Counted from the stretch's first letter, positions 1 to 9,690 are shown. The stretch: 55,396 bases of DNA from Tritrichomonas foetus (GCA_001839685.1 MLAK01000820.1:2953-58348); one strand, 5' to 3'. The notes: generated by a model not told the origin, from the letters alone. A program made the numbers and translations.

Positions 1-52
1 TCCTTCTTTTCTTTCCTCTCTTTCTTTTCTTTCCTCTCTTTCTTTTCCTTCT
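1..52. repeat. Polypyrimidine tandem repeat at window edge
   Basis: An all-C/T tract in which an 18-bp unit (TTCTTTTCTTTCCTCTCT) occurs at 4-21 and 22-39, with a partial third copy to 52. It is cut by the window edge, so its full length and any coding context are unknown. Confidence 0.7.
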
Positions 53-312
53 GACATTTGATCACAACGAATTTCAGATTCCTCATATTTTCAATATTGT
101 ACGAATCGCATCGTGATTATTTCTTTGTAATTTTCTTTTCACATGATCTGCTATATTTTACATGAATAAGAAAACATCAATAAAGAGATAAATTTTTATT
201 GTTTATTTCTAATAAAAACACAATGTCAAAATAAAAACAAGGAACCACCTAAAATGGAAAATCAGACAAAAGTAAAATCACTAGCACAATGAGAAAATGA
301 CATATTTCCATC

Positions 313-690
313 TTATGAGTCAATTACCGCATTTTTAATTTTTTTTGTTGATTTATCAAAATTTTCGGCAACAATCAAATCAGCGATATTTCTGATTTCA
401 CTTGTGTTATCAAAACTGAAATCTTCCCATGTTGTGTCGTGCCCACTCCTTAATTCAGAATCAATAGTTCTTTTAATGTATTTTTTGAAAATTTTTAAAT
501 CTTTTTCCAATTTTTCTAAATCAACTTCCTCATTTTCTTCTTCTCCGTTGATTTCGGGTTTTGAGGTATTATTCGAATTATAATCTAGATTATCATCTTT
601 TTCTTGATTGTTACTATCAAGCTTTCTATTATCAACTCCTTCGTTGATAATCGGTGTAATAGGGATTGGAAACGTGATGAAGTTTCCCAT
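313..690 (-). CDS. Small acidic hypothetical protein (125 aa)
   Basis: I do not recognise this protein. It has a short hydrophobic Pro/Ile N-terminus (residues 1-16), an Asn/Glu/Asp-rich, probably disordered stretch (about 20-58), then an amphipathic Lys/Glu-rich helical segment and a C-terminal part rich in Asp, Asn and Lys (about 59-125). No signal peptide, transmembrane segment or catalytic motif is visible. The ATG is about 20 bases downstream of an initiator-like TCATTTAG on the coding strand, which supports transcription. It is divergent from the YKT6 gene at 1300 across about 600 bases. It could be a lineage-specific protein; the low-complexity middle makes similarity evidence weak. 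Confidence 0.5.
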   Translation of the reverse strand: MGNFITFPIPITPIINEGVDNRKLDSNNQEKDDNLDYNSNNTSKPEINGEEENEEVDLEKLEKDLKIFKKYIKRTIDSELRSGHDTTWEDFSFDNTSEIRNIADLIVAENFDKSTKKIKNAVIDS

Positions 691-1299
691 GTGAAAGCTT
701 ATCAGTAAAGCTAAATGACCTTAAATTTAACCATAACGCTTTATTATCCACTTTTCCTTGTCAAAAATACTTATGCGACAGTTTTCATTTTTCATCGTGA
801 ATACTCAAGGTCAAATGAAAAGTCAAATTATCAAAAAGTGTTCACGTCAAATGCTGTCTCACTTTACATTTAATGATAACTATTTTGTCGAATTCTATAT
901 GAACATTATATATCATATTTCCTTGGGTAAGCTTTTCCTCTACGAATAAAGATGATTAATTAGTTTAATTTATGTTGTCAGATAATTTATCAATACAAAA
1001 TTTCTTTTAGTAGCTTCCCATCATATTATCTAGTTCATGTCATTTTGTTCCAATCATTTTTTAAGAGGATTTGTCGTTAGTTATTGAGTAGATTGAGTTT
1101 TCACAAAACCCGCCCAATTTTTGCATATATATTAGGCCGATCTTTTGTTACAATCTATTGAAAAAGTCAAAAATTTGATCGAATATGACAATCATTCACA
1201 TTTTCAGAATCATTTTCAAGCTAAAGGCGATGCAATTGACCACTAACCCCTAAAATTTTGAATGGCTTATTCTGTTAATAGAATTCTCAAAAATTTACA
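691..1299. other. Divergent intergenic region
   Basis: Spacer between a leftward small gene and rightward YKT6. It holds short AT-rich open frames in more than one phase around 758-949, none with a convincing start, so I do not call a gene. A TGAAAAAGTC sequence near 1158 is one base away from the recurrent decamer seen upstream of other genes. Confidence 0.5.
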
Positions 1300-1872
1300 A
1301 TGAAGCTTTACGCAATATACTTATTCCGAACTGTTGGCGAAAAGGCAACAATTGTTGATTCAGCCAAAGATTTCAGCGATGTTGGATGGATGTATCGTAA
1401 AAACTGCGTCGAAATCTGCGATTTTGCATCAACCCAATTGGCTCAATCAAAGAATCCACAACAGCGAGTTTCAGCCGAAGAAAAGGATTTCCTATTCCAC
1501 GCTTTTAGAAAAGATAACGTTTGCGCAGTCCTCGTCGGAACCAAAGATTATCCAAGTCGCGCAGCATTTTCAATACTTCGTGAAGTTATGTCAGAGTATG
1601 ATCAATGCGGAGGAAACCTCCCAGACGGAAAATGCAAAACAATTCAACGTGGAATCGTTGAATACCAAAATCCAGAAAAAGCCGATAAAATGGCACAAAT
1701 TCACGCAAATTTGGACCAAACACGCGAAATCATGGTAACAAACCTCGAAAAGGCAATTGGACGTGGTGAATCTTTGAACGAACTTGCTCAAAAAAGTGAA
1801 ACAATATCTGCACAGTCCAAAATGTTTGCAAGAGAAGCTTCAAAGCTCAACAGCTGCTGCACAATTATCTAA
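1300..1872 (+). CDS. YKT6: R-SNARE YKT6 (longin domain, prenylated)
   Basis: Membrane-fusion R-SNARE acting in ER-Golgi, endosomal and autophagic traffic. Residues 1 to about 128 form a longin domain starting MKLYAIYLF. Residues about 130-188 are the SNARE helix, with the central 0-layer Arg at R155 (GRGESLNEL). There is no transmembrane anchor. The protein ends NSCCTII: C187 is in CaaX context (CTII) for prenylation and C186 is the usual palmitoylated neighbour, the arrangement of human YKT6 (ending CCAIM). At 190 residues the length is close to the family norm. The stop reads TAAA, compatible with the stop-overlapping poly(A) signal of trichomonads. Family assignment is confident. Confidence 0.95.
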   Translation: MKLYAIYLFRTVGEKATIVDSAKDFSDVGWMYRKNCVEICDFASTQLAQSKNPQQRVSAEEKDFLFHAFRKDNVCAVLVGTKDYPSRAAFSILREVMSEYDQCGGNLPDGKCKTIQRGIVEYQNPEKADKMAQIHANLDQTREIMVTNLEKAIGRGESLNELAQKSETISAQSKMFAREASKLNSCCTII

Positions 1873-2274
1873 ACGCCTATACTCTTTATTAACTTTTTCT
1901 AATTTTCATTATTTTTTGAATTTTGTTTTTGTTAATTTTTTCAATCGTTTTTTTATTTTCTAATTGGGCTATTTGCGATTCATACTTTAATAGCAAGATC
2001 TCGATGAGTCTATACATGTAAATATTGACTTTTTTATTTTGTCACATTGGAGCAATCATTGCTGATCGAATATTGTGTGTTCGAAGGTAGCCCAAAAATG
2101 TCTGGTGATTTGACTGAGTAACAATTGAAGCAAGTTATTTAGTAGTTGCGAGGTTGGTAGTGAATCTAATTACTAACTATAAATCTAATCACCAGTCATG
2201 AATCGATAAAAATGGAAATCGACTACAAAACAATCAAATATAACAAAGGAAGATTTACTGTCCTAGCTTCACTA
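1873..2274. other. Intergenic, nothing recognised
   Basis: AT-rich 3' flank of YKT6 running into the minisatellite. I see no gene, RNA signature or strong inverted repeat. Confidence 0.6.
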
Positions 2275-2275
2275 A

Positions 2276-2525
2276 AACACATAAAGATCAAGCACATAAT
2301 AAACAAACACATAATAAAAAATCACATAATAAACAAACACATAATAAAAAAACACATAATAAAAAAACACATAATAAAAAAACACATAATAAAAAAACAC
2401 ATAATCAACAAACACATAATCAACAAACACATAATCAACAAACACATAATCAACAAACACATAATAAACAAACACATAATCAACAAACACATAATCAACA
2501 AACACATAATCAACAAACACATAAT
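2276..2525. repeat. 15-bp minisatellite, about 17 units
   Basis: Tandem 15-bp unit, consensus AAACACATAATAAAC read in register. Because the unit is a multiple of three, every frame stays open: one gives a repeated Lys-His-Ile-Ile-Asn pattern, and two antisense frames are also open. Variants are clustered: a run with AAAAAA between the CACATAAT cores, then runs with CAACAA, which is the pattern left by local duplication of neighbouring units. The open frames are a by-product of the repeat and I do not call a protein. Confidence 0.9.
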
Positions 2526-2636
2526 GAACCAAATGTTGATATATATTTTCAAAGACCTCATTGAATTCCAATGTAGAATTCCTCACATCAAAAATTTCTC
2601 ATTAATTCAAATATGATTTATTTATTATCATCGAGT

Positions 2637-3227
2637 TTAATAAGAATCAAGTAAAAGAACGGCCAACTTCTGCATATTTTGCGGTTTGTCCCAGAAAGTT
2701 TTGTTTATATCTATGACTTTCTGGTTGAATGCAGCTCTTTCTTTCTCTTCCTTCTCCTTTCTCTTCTTCTGATCTAAACGGTTCTTGAATTGTCTTGTTT
2801 CAACTTTGGACCTTTCTTTAATTTCTTGTCTCTTTTTCTTTTTCATGATTTTTTCTTCCTTCAATCTTTCCTTCTTTAAGGCTTTTTCTTCTTTGAGGAT
2901 TTCTTTCTTTTCATTATCACGTTCAGTAAATCTTGTTTTCTTTTCTGCTCTCATCTTTTTGAGATTTTCTGCTTCTTGTTTAGCCATATCTTTCTTTTCC
3001 TGTGCAACTTCTTGCGTTATTTTCTTGAACATATCTTTCCTAATCGTTCTTTCGATGGTGATTGCCTTTGCCTTGGCTTTTTTCTCCGCTTCAACTTTCT
3101 TTTTTCTCGCATCGACTTGAGCTTTTCGTGTTTTTATCATTTCCTTTTCCTTTTCTTTGATCCTTTTCTCGCGCATTGTTCGTAATGTTTTTTCGAGTGG
3201 CGTTTCCTTCCATGATGGCTTTCCCAT
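2637..3227 (-). CDS. Lys/Glu-rich coiled-coil protein (196 aa)
   Basis: Family not recognised. I take the ATG at 3227 (protein starts MGKPSWKETPLEKTLRTMRE) because the frame upstream has no ATG and because a TCCATTTCAC initiator-like sequence lies just upstream, with TGAAAAAGTT 33 bases further up. About residues 20-175 are almost continuous charged helix, predicted coiled coil, strongly basic overall. The last 25 residues are different (Asp-Ile-Asn-Lys and a hydrophobic Leu-rich end) and may be a docking segment. The basic helical style resembles nucleolar ribosome-biogenesis factors such as Cgr1, but I see no diagnostic motif. It could equally be cytoskeletal. Confidence 0.7.
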   Translation of the reverse strand: MGKPSWKETPLEKTLRTMREKRIKEKEKEMIKTRKAQVDARKKKVEAEKKAKAKAITIERTIRKDMFKKITQEVAQEKKDMAKQEAENLKKMRAEKKTRFTERDNEKKEILKEEKALKKERLKEEKIMKKKKRQEIKERSKVETRQFKNRLDQKKRKEKEEKERAAFNQKVIDINKTFWDKPQNMQKLAVLLLDSY

Positions 3228-4051
3228 TTTCGTGAAATGGAGAAAAAACGTACAATCATTAACTTTTTCAGTTATTATCTGGTTACTCAAACGTCCATTT
3301 TCTGAGATAATTCAGGAATTTCTTTATTTTTCTGTTGATATCGGTGATCTGAAATGTTTGTCGGGAGCAAATGAGGGAATCGATAGAAAAATGTGTATTT
3401 TCCCGCATATGCCAAAAAATAGTTGGTTTATATATTTTTCAGCATAATTTTATCATCAATTTATAAAAATAGAAGTAAATTTCTTTAATTTTATCCAATT
3501 CATATATAAATATTGGAGAATGAGTAATTTGTCAACTGGAGTGATATTTTTCTTTATTTTTGATCAAATTTTTGGAAATTTATGAAATTTCTCTTTATTC
3601 ATGATCTGATTAGATGCCTAATAATATATATGTGTACAGCCATAACTTACCGTAATGTCTGCAAATTACTACCATAAGGAAAAGTTCATAAATTTTGGGG
3701 GGCGGAGCCCCCCAAACCCCCCGTACATATATTTGTAGTATAACTTTCACATTAAGAAATGAATTAACATTCGGTTGTGATGAAACATTCTGTCGTTTAT
3801 TAGAAAAACTGTATGCTTGTACCTTACTAAGATAAAATAAAAAGAAACATAAACAAAAACATATGATAAGATATTTCAAAATAAGTAATTTTATTTGATT
3901 TTCGATGAAATCATGGTTAATTCCTTAATTATCAACATTAATGAACGGAGGTAACATATATTTTTCAAATGAATTAAGACTGTTGGGACTTTCATAATCG
4001 AATAATCATCGACTTTAATTATGATATAGTACAAACATAATGTTCATTTCC
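3228..4051. other. Intergenic region with GC hairpin
   Basis: AT-rich spacer. An open frame on the minus strand across about 3610-3879 lacks an ATG and runs through the GC hairpin, so I do not call it. Apart from that hairpin nothing is recognised. Confidence 0.5.
3697..3722. repeat. G/C-run hairpin with repeated C6 tract
   Basis: GGGGGGCGGAGCCCCCC forms a 7-bp all-GC stem with a GGA loop (3697-3713). After AAA a second C6 run (3717-3722) could pair with the same G6 arm as an alternative. It stands out sharply in such AT-rich DNA and looks like an inserted or dispersed element rather than local drift. Confidence 0.8.
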
Positions 4052-4195
4052 AATGTTGAGTCACGACTGAATGTTGAGTCACGACTGAATGTTGAGTCAC
4101 GACTGAATGTTGAGTCACGACTGAATGTTGAGTCACGACTGAATGTTGAGTTGTTTCTGAATGTTGAGTTGTTTCTGAATGTTGAGTTGTTTCTT
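4052..4195. repeat. 18-bp tandem repeat, 8 units in two variants
   Basis: Eight abutting 18-bp units. The first five (4052-4141) are AATGTTGAGTCACGACTG. The last three (4142-4195) keep AATGTTGAGT and replace the second half with TGTTTCTG. Both strands stay open because 18 is a multiple of three. I see no start or flanking gene that would make this coding. Confidence 0.9.
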
Positions 4196-4301
4196 AGCAA
4201 AACAGCGCCTCTTTCTCGCTCACACTGATATCGATTGACTCATTCGTCGAGTATCTGAAAATCGATTTCAAATTGTCAAGCCTTATGCGAATCTGATTAG
4301 G

Positions 4302-4496
4302 ATAAGCAACCGCTATTAATTGATGATGAAAAGGTTAAATAAAAAGCGGTATGCGAATCAATTCGCATAAGCAACCGCTATTAATTGATGATGAAAAGGT
4401 TAAATAAAAAGCGGTATGCGAATCAATTCGCATAAGCAACCGCTATTAATTGATGATGAAAAGGTCAAATAAAAAGCGGTAAAATCAAGTATTCAC
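4302..4496. repeat. 65-bp tandem repeat, 3 units, with nested palindrome
   Basis: Three 65-bp units (4302-4366, 4367-4431, 4432-4496); the third diverges in its last 15 bases. Each unit-to-unit join carries ATGCGAAT-CA-ATTCGCAT, an 8-bp inverted repeat with a 2-base loop. It is flanked by AGCGGT on the left and ACCGCT on the right, which can extend the stem around a 5-base bulge. Units 1 and 2 have AAAGGTTAAATAAA where unit 3 has AAAGGTCAAATAAA. Confidence 0.9.
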
Positions 4497-5323
4497 ATAA
4501 GCCAACCGCCGCTGATTACGAAATAGAAGGTGAAATATTGACACTCTTGATAACAGAAATTTTTCAATATAGCTGATAGGGTAATCAATTTTTCAGAGAT
4601 AAAATGTTTCAATGATCGAAAAAACTCCTTTGGTTGCTTGTAAATTTCTGTGTTAACTGAAAAGAAAAAACGTGAAAAAAAAACCCAAAGAAATGAAAAC
4701 TATCTGTTGATGCTTGAAATACTACCATAAAGAAATTCAGGTTTCAGAGGTGTGTTCGCATAAGTTTTTGCCGTATATATATGTTTAATTAAGTACTCTT
4801 TCAATGAATTTCAATCAATAGTATTCATTAATTATTATCTTCAGATAATCATGTTTCGTAATGAATAAGGGTGAATAATATGTTACTCATCCTTGGATTT
4901 TGAAGACTTATCCATGTTAATATTGTTTTATGATCCAATATAACTCGAAAAATGATTTTGGATCTGAATCACCATTTATGTTAAGATAAAATAATCAACT
5001 AAAATGATGAAATAATAAATTTTTGACAAATTGGAATGCTATTTATGATAAAAACTCAAAATAACTTTTTGTCATATTTAATTCCACCTAGAATTGCTTG
5101 CTATGGCTTCAACTTGAGATCAAAGTTTAATCATTGCCTCAAACAAGGCTTTTATATAGTTCTGAGTGTCACTAAAAATAAAAAGATGATGTGAATCTAA
5201 ATCTCAAAAGGAGAAACTAAAAAAAAGCGATAACCATTCGAAATATCGAATTTCAATGAAAAGTATGGAAACATAAAGACGATCATTTTTCATAGAATTC
5301 CCCTTGAAACCAAAATCTTCAAA
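4497..5323. other. Intergenic, upstream of the Asn/Gln-rich gene
   Basis: AT-rich with no credible open frame. The only sequence I would flag is the initiator-like element near 5283. Confidence 0.5.
5283..5292 (+). promoter_or_regulatory. Initiator-like element
   Basis: TCATTTTTCA about 30 bases before the ATG at 5324. It matches the known Trichomonas initiator form TCA-Py-T/A and is identical to the element upstream of the ELP1 gene. Confidence 0.4.
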
Positions 5324-8026
5324 ATGAATGATGCTGAACATGATGCGTCTAAAGCTCCGCAAACGAATGATAAGCCACCAAACAATCCCTCGCTAAACCA
5401 GGAAAAAGTCAAAACAAAAGATGGCTCGAAGAGCCCACGACCAAATAAAAATCATCCACAGAAAAATAAAAATAAGCTACAAAAGAACGACCCTTTTGTC
5501 TATATTCCTAGTGCCAGCAAAGAAAACGAAAATAAGACAGAAAAAAATGCGAAGCAAAAAACTCAAAATCAATCAAAAGTCGATCCAGCCACGAAGACTC
5601 AAAATCAATCACAAAATCAAACTCCAAAGAAGGAACAACAACAGCAGCAAACAAATAATCCGAATAGAAAGCCTTCAGACCATTCCAAAAAACAATATCG
5701 ACCAAATTATAATAATTCTGGAAACAACCAAAAAAACGCAAACCAACAGCAAGAAATGAATAATCCACAGCAAAACAAAAACAAAAATCCAGCCAAAACC
5801 GAGCAGCAGCCGAATAAAAATAATCAGAGCCAACAGAATTCACAGCCAAACCAGACTCAACAATTAAACCAAAACTTTCAAAATACACATCAAAACTCAC
5901 AAAACGCACATCAAAACTCACAAAACTTGCATCAAAACCCACAAAGCTCACAAAACACACAAAACTCACATCAAAATACGAAAAATTCAACCCAGAATCA
6001 AAATCAGAACAAACAACAAAATAAGCAAAAAACAGGAAAGCATTCCAATAAACAGCAGAAAAATATGGATAAATTCAGGTACATACCTCCAAATAATAAT
6101 AATAACAATAATTCAGAGCAACAGGCTAAAGAAGAAATTAAAAATGAAGAACCACAAAATAATACCCAAAGTGGTCAATCTGAAGTAAACAAAGAAGAAT
6201 CTCCAAAACGTGAAGAAAAGCAACCAAACAACGAAAATCAACAAAGAAAACAAAAAAATTATGCTAATCAAAATTATCGTTATAACAATTATCATAAACA
6301 ACAACAACATGATCAAAAACAACAACAACATGATCAAAAACAACAACAACATGATCAAAAACATGATTTAAATAAAGAACAGAAAACGGAAAATAGGCAA
6401 GAATTCAAATCTGACAACAACTTTAAACAAGAACAGAAATTTAATCAAAAACAGCAAAATAATCGACACGATCAAAAATACAATCAACGGCAACAACAAG
6501 ATTCTAAAAATGATCAAAAATCAGAACAAAAATATGATCAGAAACGCGATCAAAGACAAGAACAAAAACAGAGACATGACTTTTCAAATAAAGATTCTGA
6601 ATTCAATCGAAATCAAGAAATTAAAAAAAATCGAAATCAAAATCAAACGCAAAGCTTAAACCAAGGCCAAACGAACAACCAAAATCTGACACCAACGAAA
6701 GAACAAAATTTGACACAAACATCTAATCGAACCTCACCACAAAGCCAAGGATCTAATCAAAACTCAGCACAAAATTCAAACCCGATTCCAAATCAAACTC
6801 ACTCGCCTGATCATAATTCAAATCAGCCCCAAAATTCTAATCAAAATCAAATGACAGACACCACACAAGAACCTAAGTTATCTGCTCAACCACAACCAGA
6901 AGTTTCCGTAATTGAAACTCAAAATACAGTTACGATTCCACCGAATGCTTCAGCTGTTCCACCAAATCCTTTGAATCCAATTTCTCGAACTGAAGATGGC
7001 AGTTTTGGAATTAGACAAGACGAACAACTTCAAGGAGGCTTCCAAAGAAGGCCACATCAGGGTCCTCACTACGATGATAATTTCCGACGCGATTTCAATC
7101 AACCAAGAAGACCATTAAACCAATCCTCTCATAAAATAGTCACGCCAGACATGCTTCAGGTCGATGAAGTAACTGTAATTTTGAAGGAGCAATGGGAGGC
7201 AGCCCAGCAGAGAGGAACCAGGCAATCAAAACACAGACAAAAACGAATCATGAGGGCACCTCGTGGAAATCATGATGAATTAAACCAACCTCAACAAAAT
7301 CATATCGATCAACATGAAATCAACTCCAATCCATTCATTAACAGCACGATGAACAATATGAACATGAATATGAATATGAATGGAATGCATCGTGGAAATT
7401 TAGCATTTGAGCAACAACAGGTAAATGAGCATGAAAATAATTCTAATTTTGCTTACATGAACAACAATTTCGACAACAATATGAATAATGGAATGAATAT
7501 GAACAATGGTATGGGTATGAATGCAAATATGAATATGAACAATGGAATGGGTATGAATGCAAATATGAATATGAATAATGCTTTTGGAAATAATATTTAC
7601 AATAATCAGAGGCATCATCATAACTACCAAAATCACAACAATTACAGAAACAACATGAATCCCATGCAGTACAGCAATGAATTTAATCAAGAAAACATTG
7701 GAAACAGTGAATTTAATCGGGAATACAATTATGAAATGAATCATGAATTTAGCAATAATCAAAATCACTTTCCAAATAATAGTGATAACGATGATATTTC
7801 ACATGATCAAAACTTCATGCCAAACCACGTCATGCCTCCTCCATATGGTGGATTTCCAAATCAAATGTTCATGCAGCAGGTGCCACAGATGAATCCTTTC
7901 TTCCATCAATACAACCAGACTTACCAGCAGCCTACTCAACCAACACGTGTAATATCTGTAACTAAACCAGTTAAAAATACTGTTGCAATTATATATTCGG
8001 AAAAAACTTCGGAGAATAAACCGTAA
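5324..8026 (+). CDS. Asn/Gln-rich prion-like protein (900 aa)
   Basis: Family not recognised. Residues 1 to about 530 and 660-870 are low complexity, dominated by Asn, Gln, Lys, His and Met. They include three QQQHDQK repeats (about 326-346) and Met-Asn repeats near 690-765. Two copies of an aromatic motif stand out: FVYIP at 58-62 and FRYIP at 251-255, each preceded by Asp and one intervening residue. An ordered-looking island lies at about 575-650, with an Arg-rich start (RRPHQGPHY) and a predicted helix, VTPDMLQVDEVTVILKEQWE, beginning at V606. The C-terminus (about 845-900) is Pro/Tyr/Gln-rich, then Val-rich. Such composition is typical of RNA-granule or translation scaffolds, but that is inference only. 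Confidence 0.85.
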   Translation: MNDAEHDASKAPQTNDKPPNNPSLNQEKVKTKDGSKSPRPNKNHPQKNKNKLQKNDPFVYIPSASKENENKTEKNAKQKTQNQSKVDPATKTQNQSQNQTPKKEQQQQQTNNPNRKPSDHSKKQYRPNYNNSGNNQKNANQQQEMNNPQQNKNKNPAKTEQQPNKNNQSQQNSQPNQTQQLNQNFQNTHQNSQNAHQNSQNLHQNPQSSQNTQNSHQNTKNSTQNQNQNKQQNKQKTGKHSNKQQKNMDKFRYIPPNNNNNNNSEQQAKEEIKNEEPQNNTQSGQSEVNKEESPKREEKQPNNENQQRKQKNYANQNYRYNNYHKQQQHDQKQQQHDQKQQQHDQKHDLNKEQKTENRQEFKSDNNFKQEQKFNQKQQNNRHDQKYNQRQQQDSKNDQKSEQKYDQKRDQRQEQKQRHDFSNKDSEFNRNQEIKKNRNQNQTQSLNQGQTNNQNLTPTKEQNLTQTSNRTSPQSQGSNQNSAQNSNPIPNQTHSPDHNSNQPQNSNQNQMTDTTQEPKLSAQPQPEVSVIETQNTVTIPPNASAVPPNPLNPISRTEDGSFGIRQDEQLQGGFQRRPHQGPHYDDNFRRDFNQPRRPLNQSSHKIVTPDMLQVDEVTVILKEQWEAAQQRGTRQSKHRQKRIMRAPRGNHDELNQPQQNHIDQHEINSNPFINSTMNNMNMNMNMNGMHRGNLAFEQQQVNEHENNSNFAYMNNNFDNNMNNGMNMNNGMGMNANMNMNNGMGMNANMNMNNAFGNNIYNNQRHHHNYQNHNNYRNNMNPMQYSNEFNQENIGNSEFNREYNYEMNHEFSNNQNHFPNNSDNDDISHDQNFMPNHVMPPPYGGFPNQMFMQQVPQMNPFFHQYNQTYQQPTQPTRVISVTKPVKNTVAIIYSEKTSENKP

Positions 8027-8301
8027 TCATTACCTTTCGCCAAATATCACCTCTATTCTTATATAAACTTTTCTTTTTATCTGCCTTTTTTTTTTCCTCC
8101 TCTTGTTTGGTTGGTTGTTGTGGTTTTGTTTGTTGCATGTCTCATATGATATCATAGTTTTTATTATATCTTCATACCAGTCATAACTATTATCTGACCA
8201 CTTTAAAGAAAACACCATCATTAGTATATCTTTCAAACTGTAACCAAAAAATAAAGAAAGTTATAACATATATTCCTTTATAAAATAATGTCAAAACTGG
8301 T

Positions 8302-9690
8302 TCATTCTGCTTGAACCAATTTAGTTTCATTGAATACAACTGTCCATAACACATAAACAGGAAGGGACACTATATATGTCCAGAAAAATGTATATGTAGC
8401 TGAAGATAACACAAATCCATTTCTAAGAGCTTGGGAATAGCTTGCGAGTCCAGAAGGTGCCGCGTAGCACATCATTACCACTTGAATAGTTGTAAAGTCG
8501 ACTTTGAAGATCCAGAAGCAGAGTAAACCAAGTAAAGGAAGTCCAACGATATGTAGAATAGAGAAAATTGTAATTTCAACAATATTTCCACCAAAGAATG
8601 GATGCTCCCACATAAAAACTCCAGATGAGAAAAGTCCTGCAGCAACAACAGCTTTTTCAAGATCTAAAACAAACTCATTCAGGAATTTAAGCATAGTCCA
8701 ACCAGTAGCACTCCAAATTATACCCAAAATGAAACAAATATTAATGGGTGTAATCAAAGAAAAGAATAAGGTGGTCCAAAGTGTTTTAACTTTGAATCGA
8801 GCTGTCCATGGTTTCTTAATTGAAATACTTTTGTCATCAAAATCTTTTTCAGATGAGCCAGACTCACTTCCGAGACGTTCTTTTATATTCTTGGGAATTA
8901 GTTCTTCACGAGGATTCTCATTTCCGTTTGTTTCAATATTATCTGCAGATTCCAAATCATCAGTTAAGTTACTTTCATGTAAATTACTTTCATTTTCATT
9001 TATTTTATTAGACAGATTTTCCATACTGTTGTTGAAATCTAAATTATCATGAGTCTTTTGTAATGGTTCCAAACATGTATCATTCACATTTTCAGTAGTT
9101 TCAACTGCATCAATTCTTCCAAACTTGGTTAAAGAAACATTATTTTCGATTGTGATCGTTGAAGTGTCTTCGAGCTCCATTTCATTTGGGTCATCGATTG
9201 GCTCCTCTTCTGGTTGATCCACAGGTGGCCCGTTAATTTTGAATGCAATTACATTATGAATCGGCATGATTACTAAGAATTCAACCATTGAAAGCATAAT
9301 CGGAATATGAACATATTCTGATCCAAAAAGAAAATCTACAACAGGAAGTCCAACAAAGAGGATTTCAGAATATGAACATGATAGTAAATAATTTATATAT
9401 CGTTTCCCTTTCGATTCTCCTGGCAGAATGAAACTCAAGATCGTAACTAAAATTTGTACGATACCTTGAAAGAGGAGACCGATAAAAAACGGTTTGAATG
9501 TATCAAATGTGAATTTTTGTCGGCCTACTTGTCTGAAAATTAAACCCGGTATGCATACCAAATTCAAAATGCGTCGAATTGATTCGACATCGCGGGAATT
9601 GAAAAGTTTCAATCCGCCACACATGTATCCAGTCGCAGCAATCACGTAGACGCATGCGTAGATCTGGAGAGAGAGAAGGTAGTCAATCAT
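8302..9690 (-). CDS. Auxin-efflux-carrier-type membrane transporter (AEC/PIN-like)
   Basis: Predicted multipass secondary transporter of the Mem_trans (AEC) family; substrate unknown, and a plant hormone is unlikely in a protist. I start at the ATG at 9690 (MIDYLLSLQIY), directly before the first membrane helix as usual in the family. An upstream in-frame ATG at 9777 would add 29 polar residues and cannot be excluded. Residues 1-150 hold about five hydrophobic helices with family-like GYMCGGL and CIPGLIF. Residues about 155-297 are an acidic cytoplasmic loop rich in Asn, Glu and Ser. Residues about 298-462 hold a second five-helix bundle. This two-bundle plan with a long hydrophilic loop is the PIN-like topology. 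Confidence 0.85.
   Translation of the reverse strand: MIDYLLSLQIYACVYVIAATGYMCGGLKLFNSRDVESIRRILNLVCIPGLIFRQVGRQKFTFDTFKPFFIGLLFQGIVQILVTILSFILPGESKGKRYINYLLSCSYSEILFVGLPVVDFLFGSEYVHIPIMLSMVEFLVIMPIHNVIAFKINGPPVDQPEEEPIDDPNEMELEDTSTITIENNVSLTKFGRIDAVETTENVNDTCLEPLQKTHDNLDFNNSMENLSNKINENESNLHESNLTDDLESADNIETNGNENPREELIPKNIKERLGSESGSSEKDFDDKSISIKKPWTARFKVKTLWTTLFFSLITPINICFILGIIWSATGWTMLKFLNEFVLDLEKAVVAAGLFSSGVFMWEHPFFGGNIVEITIFSILHIVGLPLLGLLCFWIFKVDFTTIQVVMMCYAAPSGLASYSQALRNGFVLSSATYTFFWTYIVSLPVYVLWTVVFNETKLVQAE

Noticed and set aside
758..949. Short open frame between the first two genes
   Set aside because: It starts with TTG, and an alternative frame looks equally protein-like, so AT-rich noise is the simpler explanation.
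2272..2616. Three long overlapping open frames over the 15-bp repeat
   Set aside because: All arise from a repeat unit divisible by three. None has a convincing start, composition or flank.
3610..3879. Minus-strand open frame through the GC hairpin
   Set aside because: No ATG at its start and its only striking segment is the translated hairpin.
4015..4228. Open frames on both strands over the 18-bp array
   Set aside because: Repeat-derived; both strands are equally open and the encoded sequences are simple repeats.
4302..4496. Tandem 65-bp units as a CRISPR-like array
   Set aside because: Units abut with no unique spacers, and the host is eukaryotic.
7400..7768. Minus-strand open frame inside the Asn/Gln-rich gene
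   Set aside because: Antisense shadow of Asn/Met/Gln codons (Ile/Val/His-rich product).
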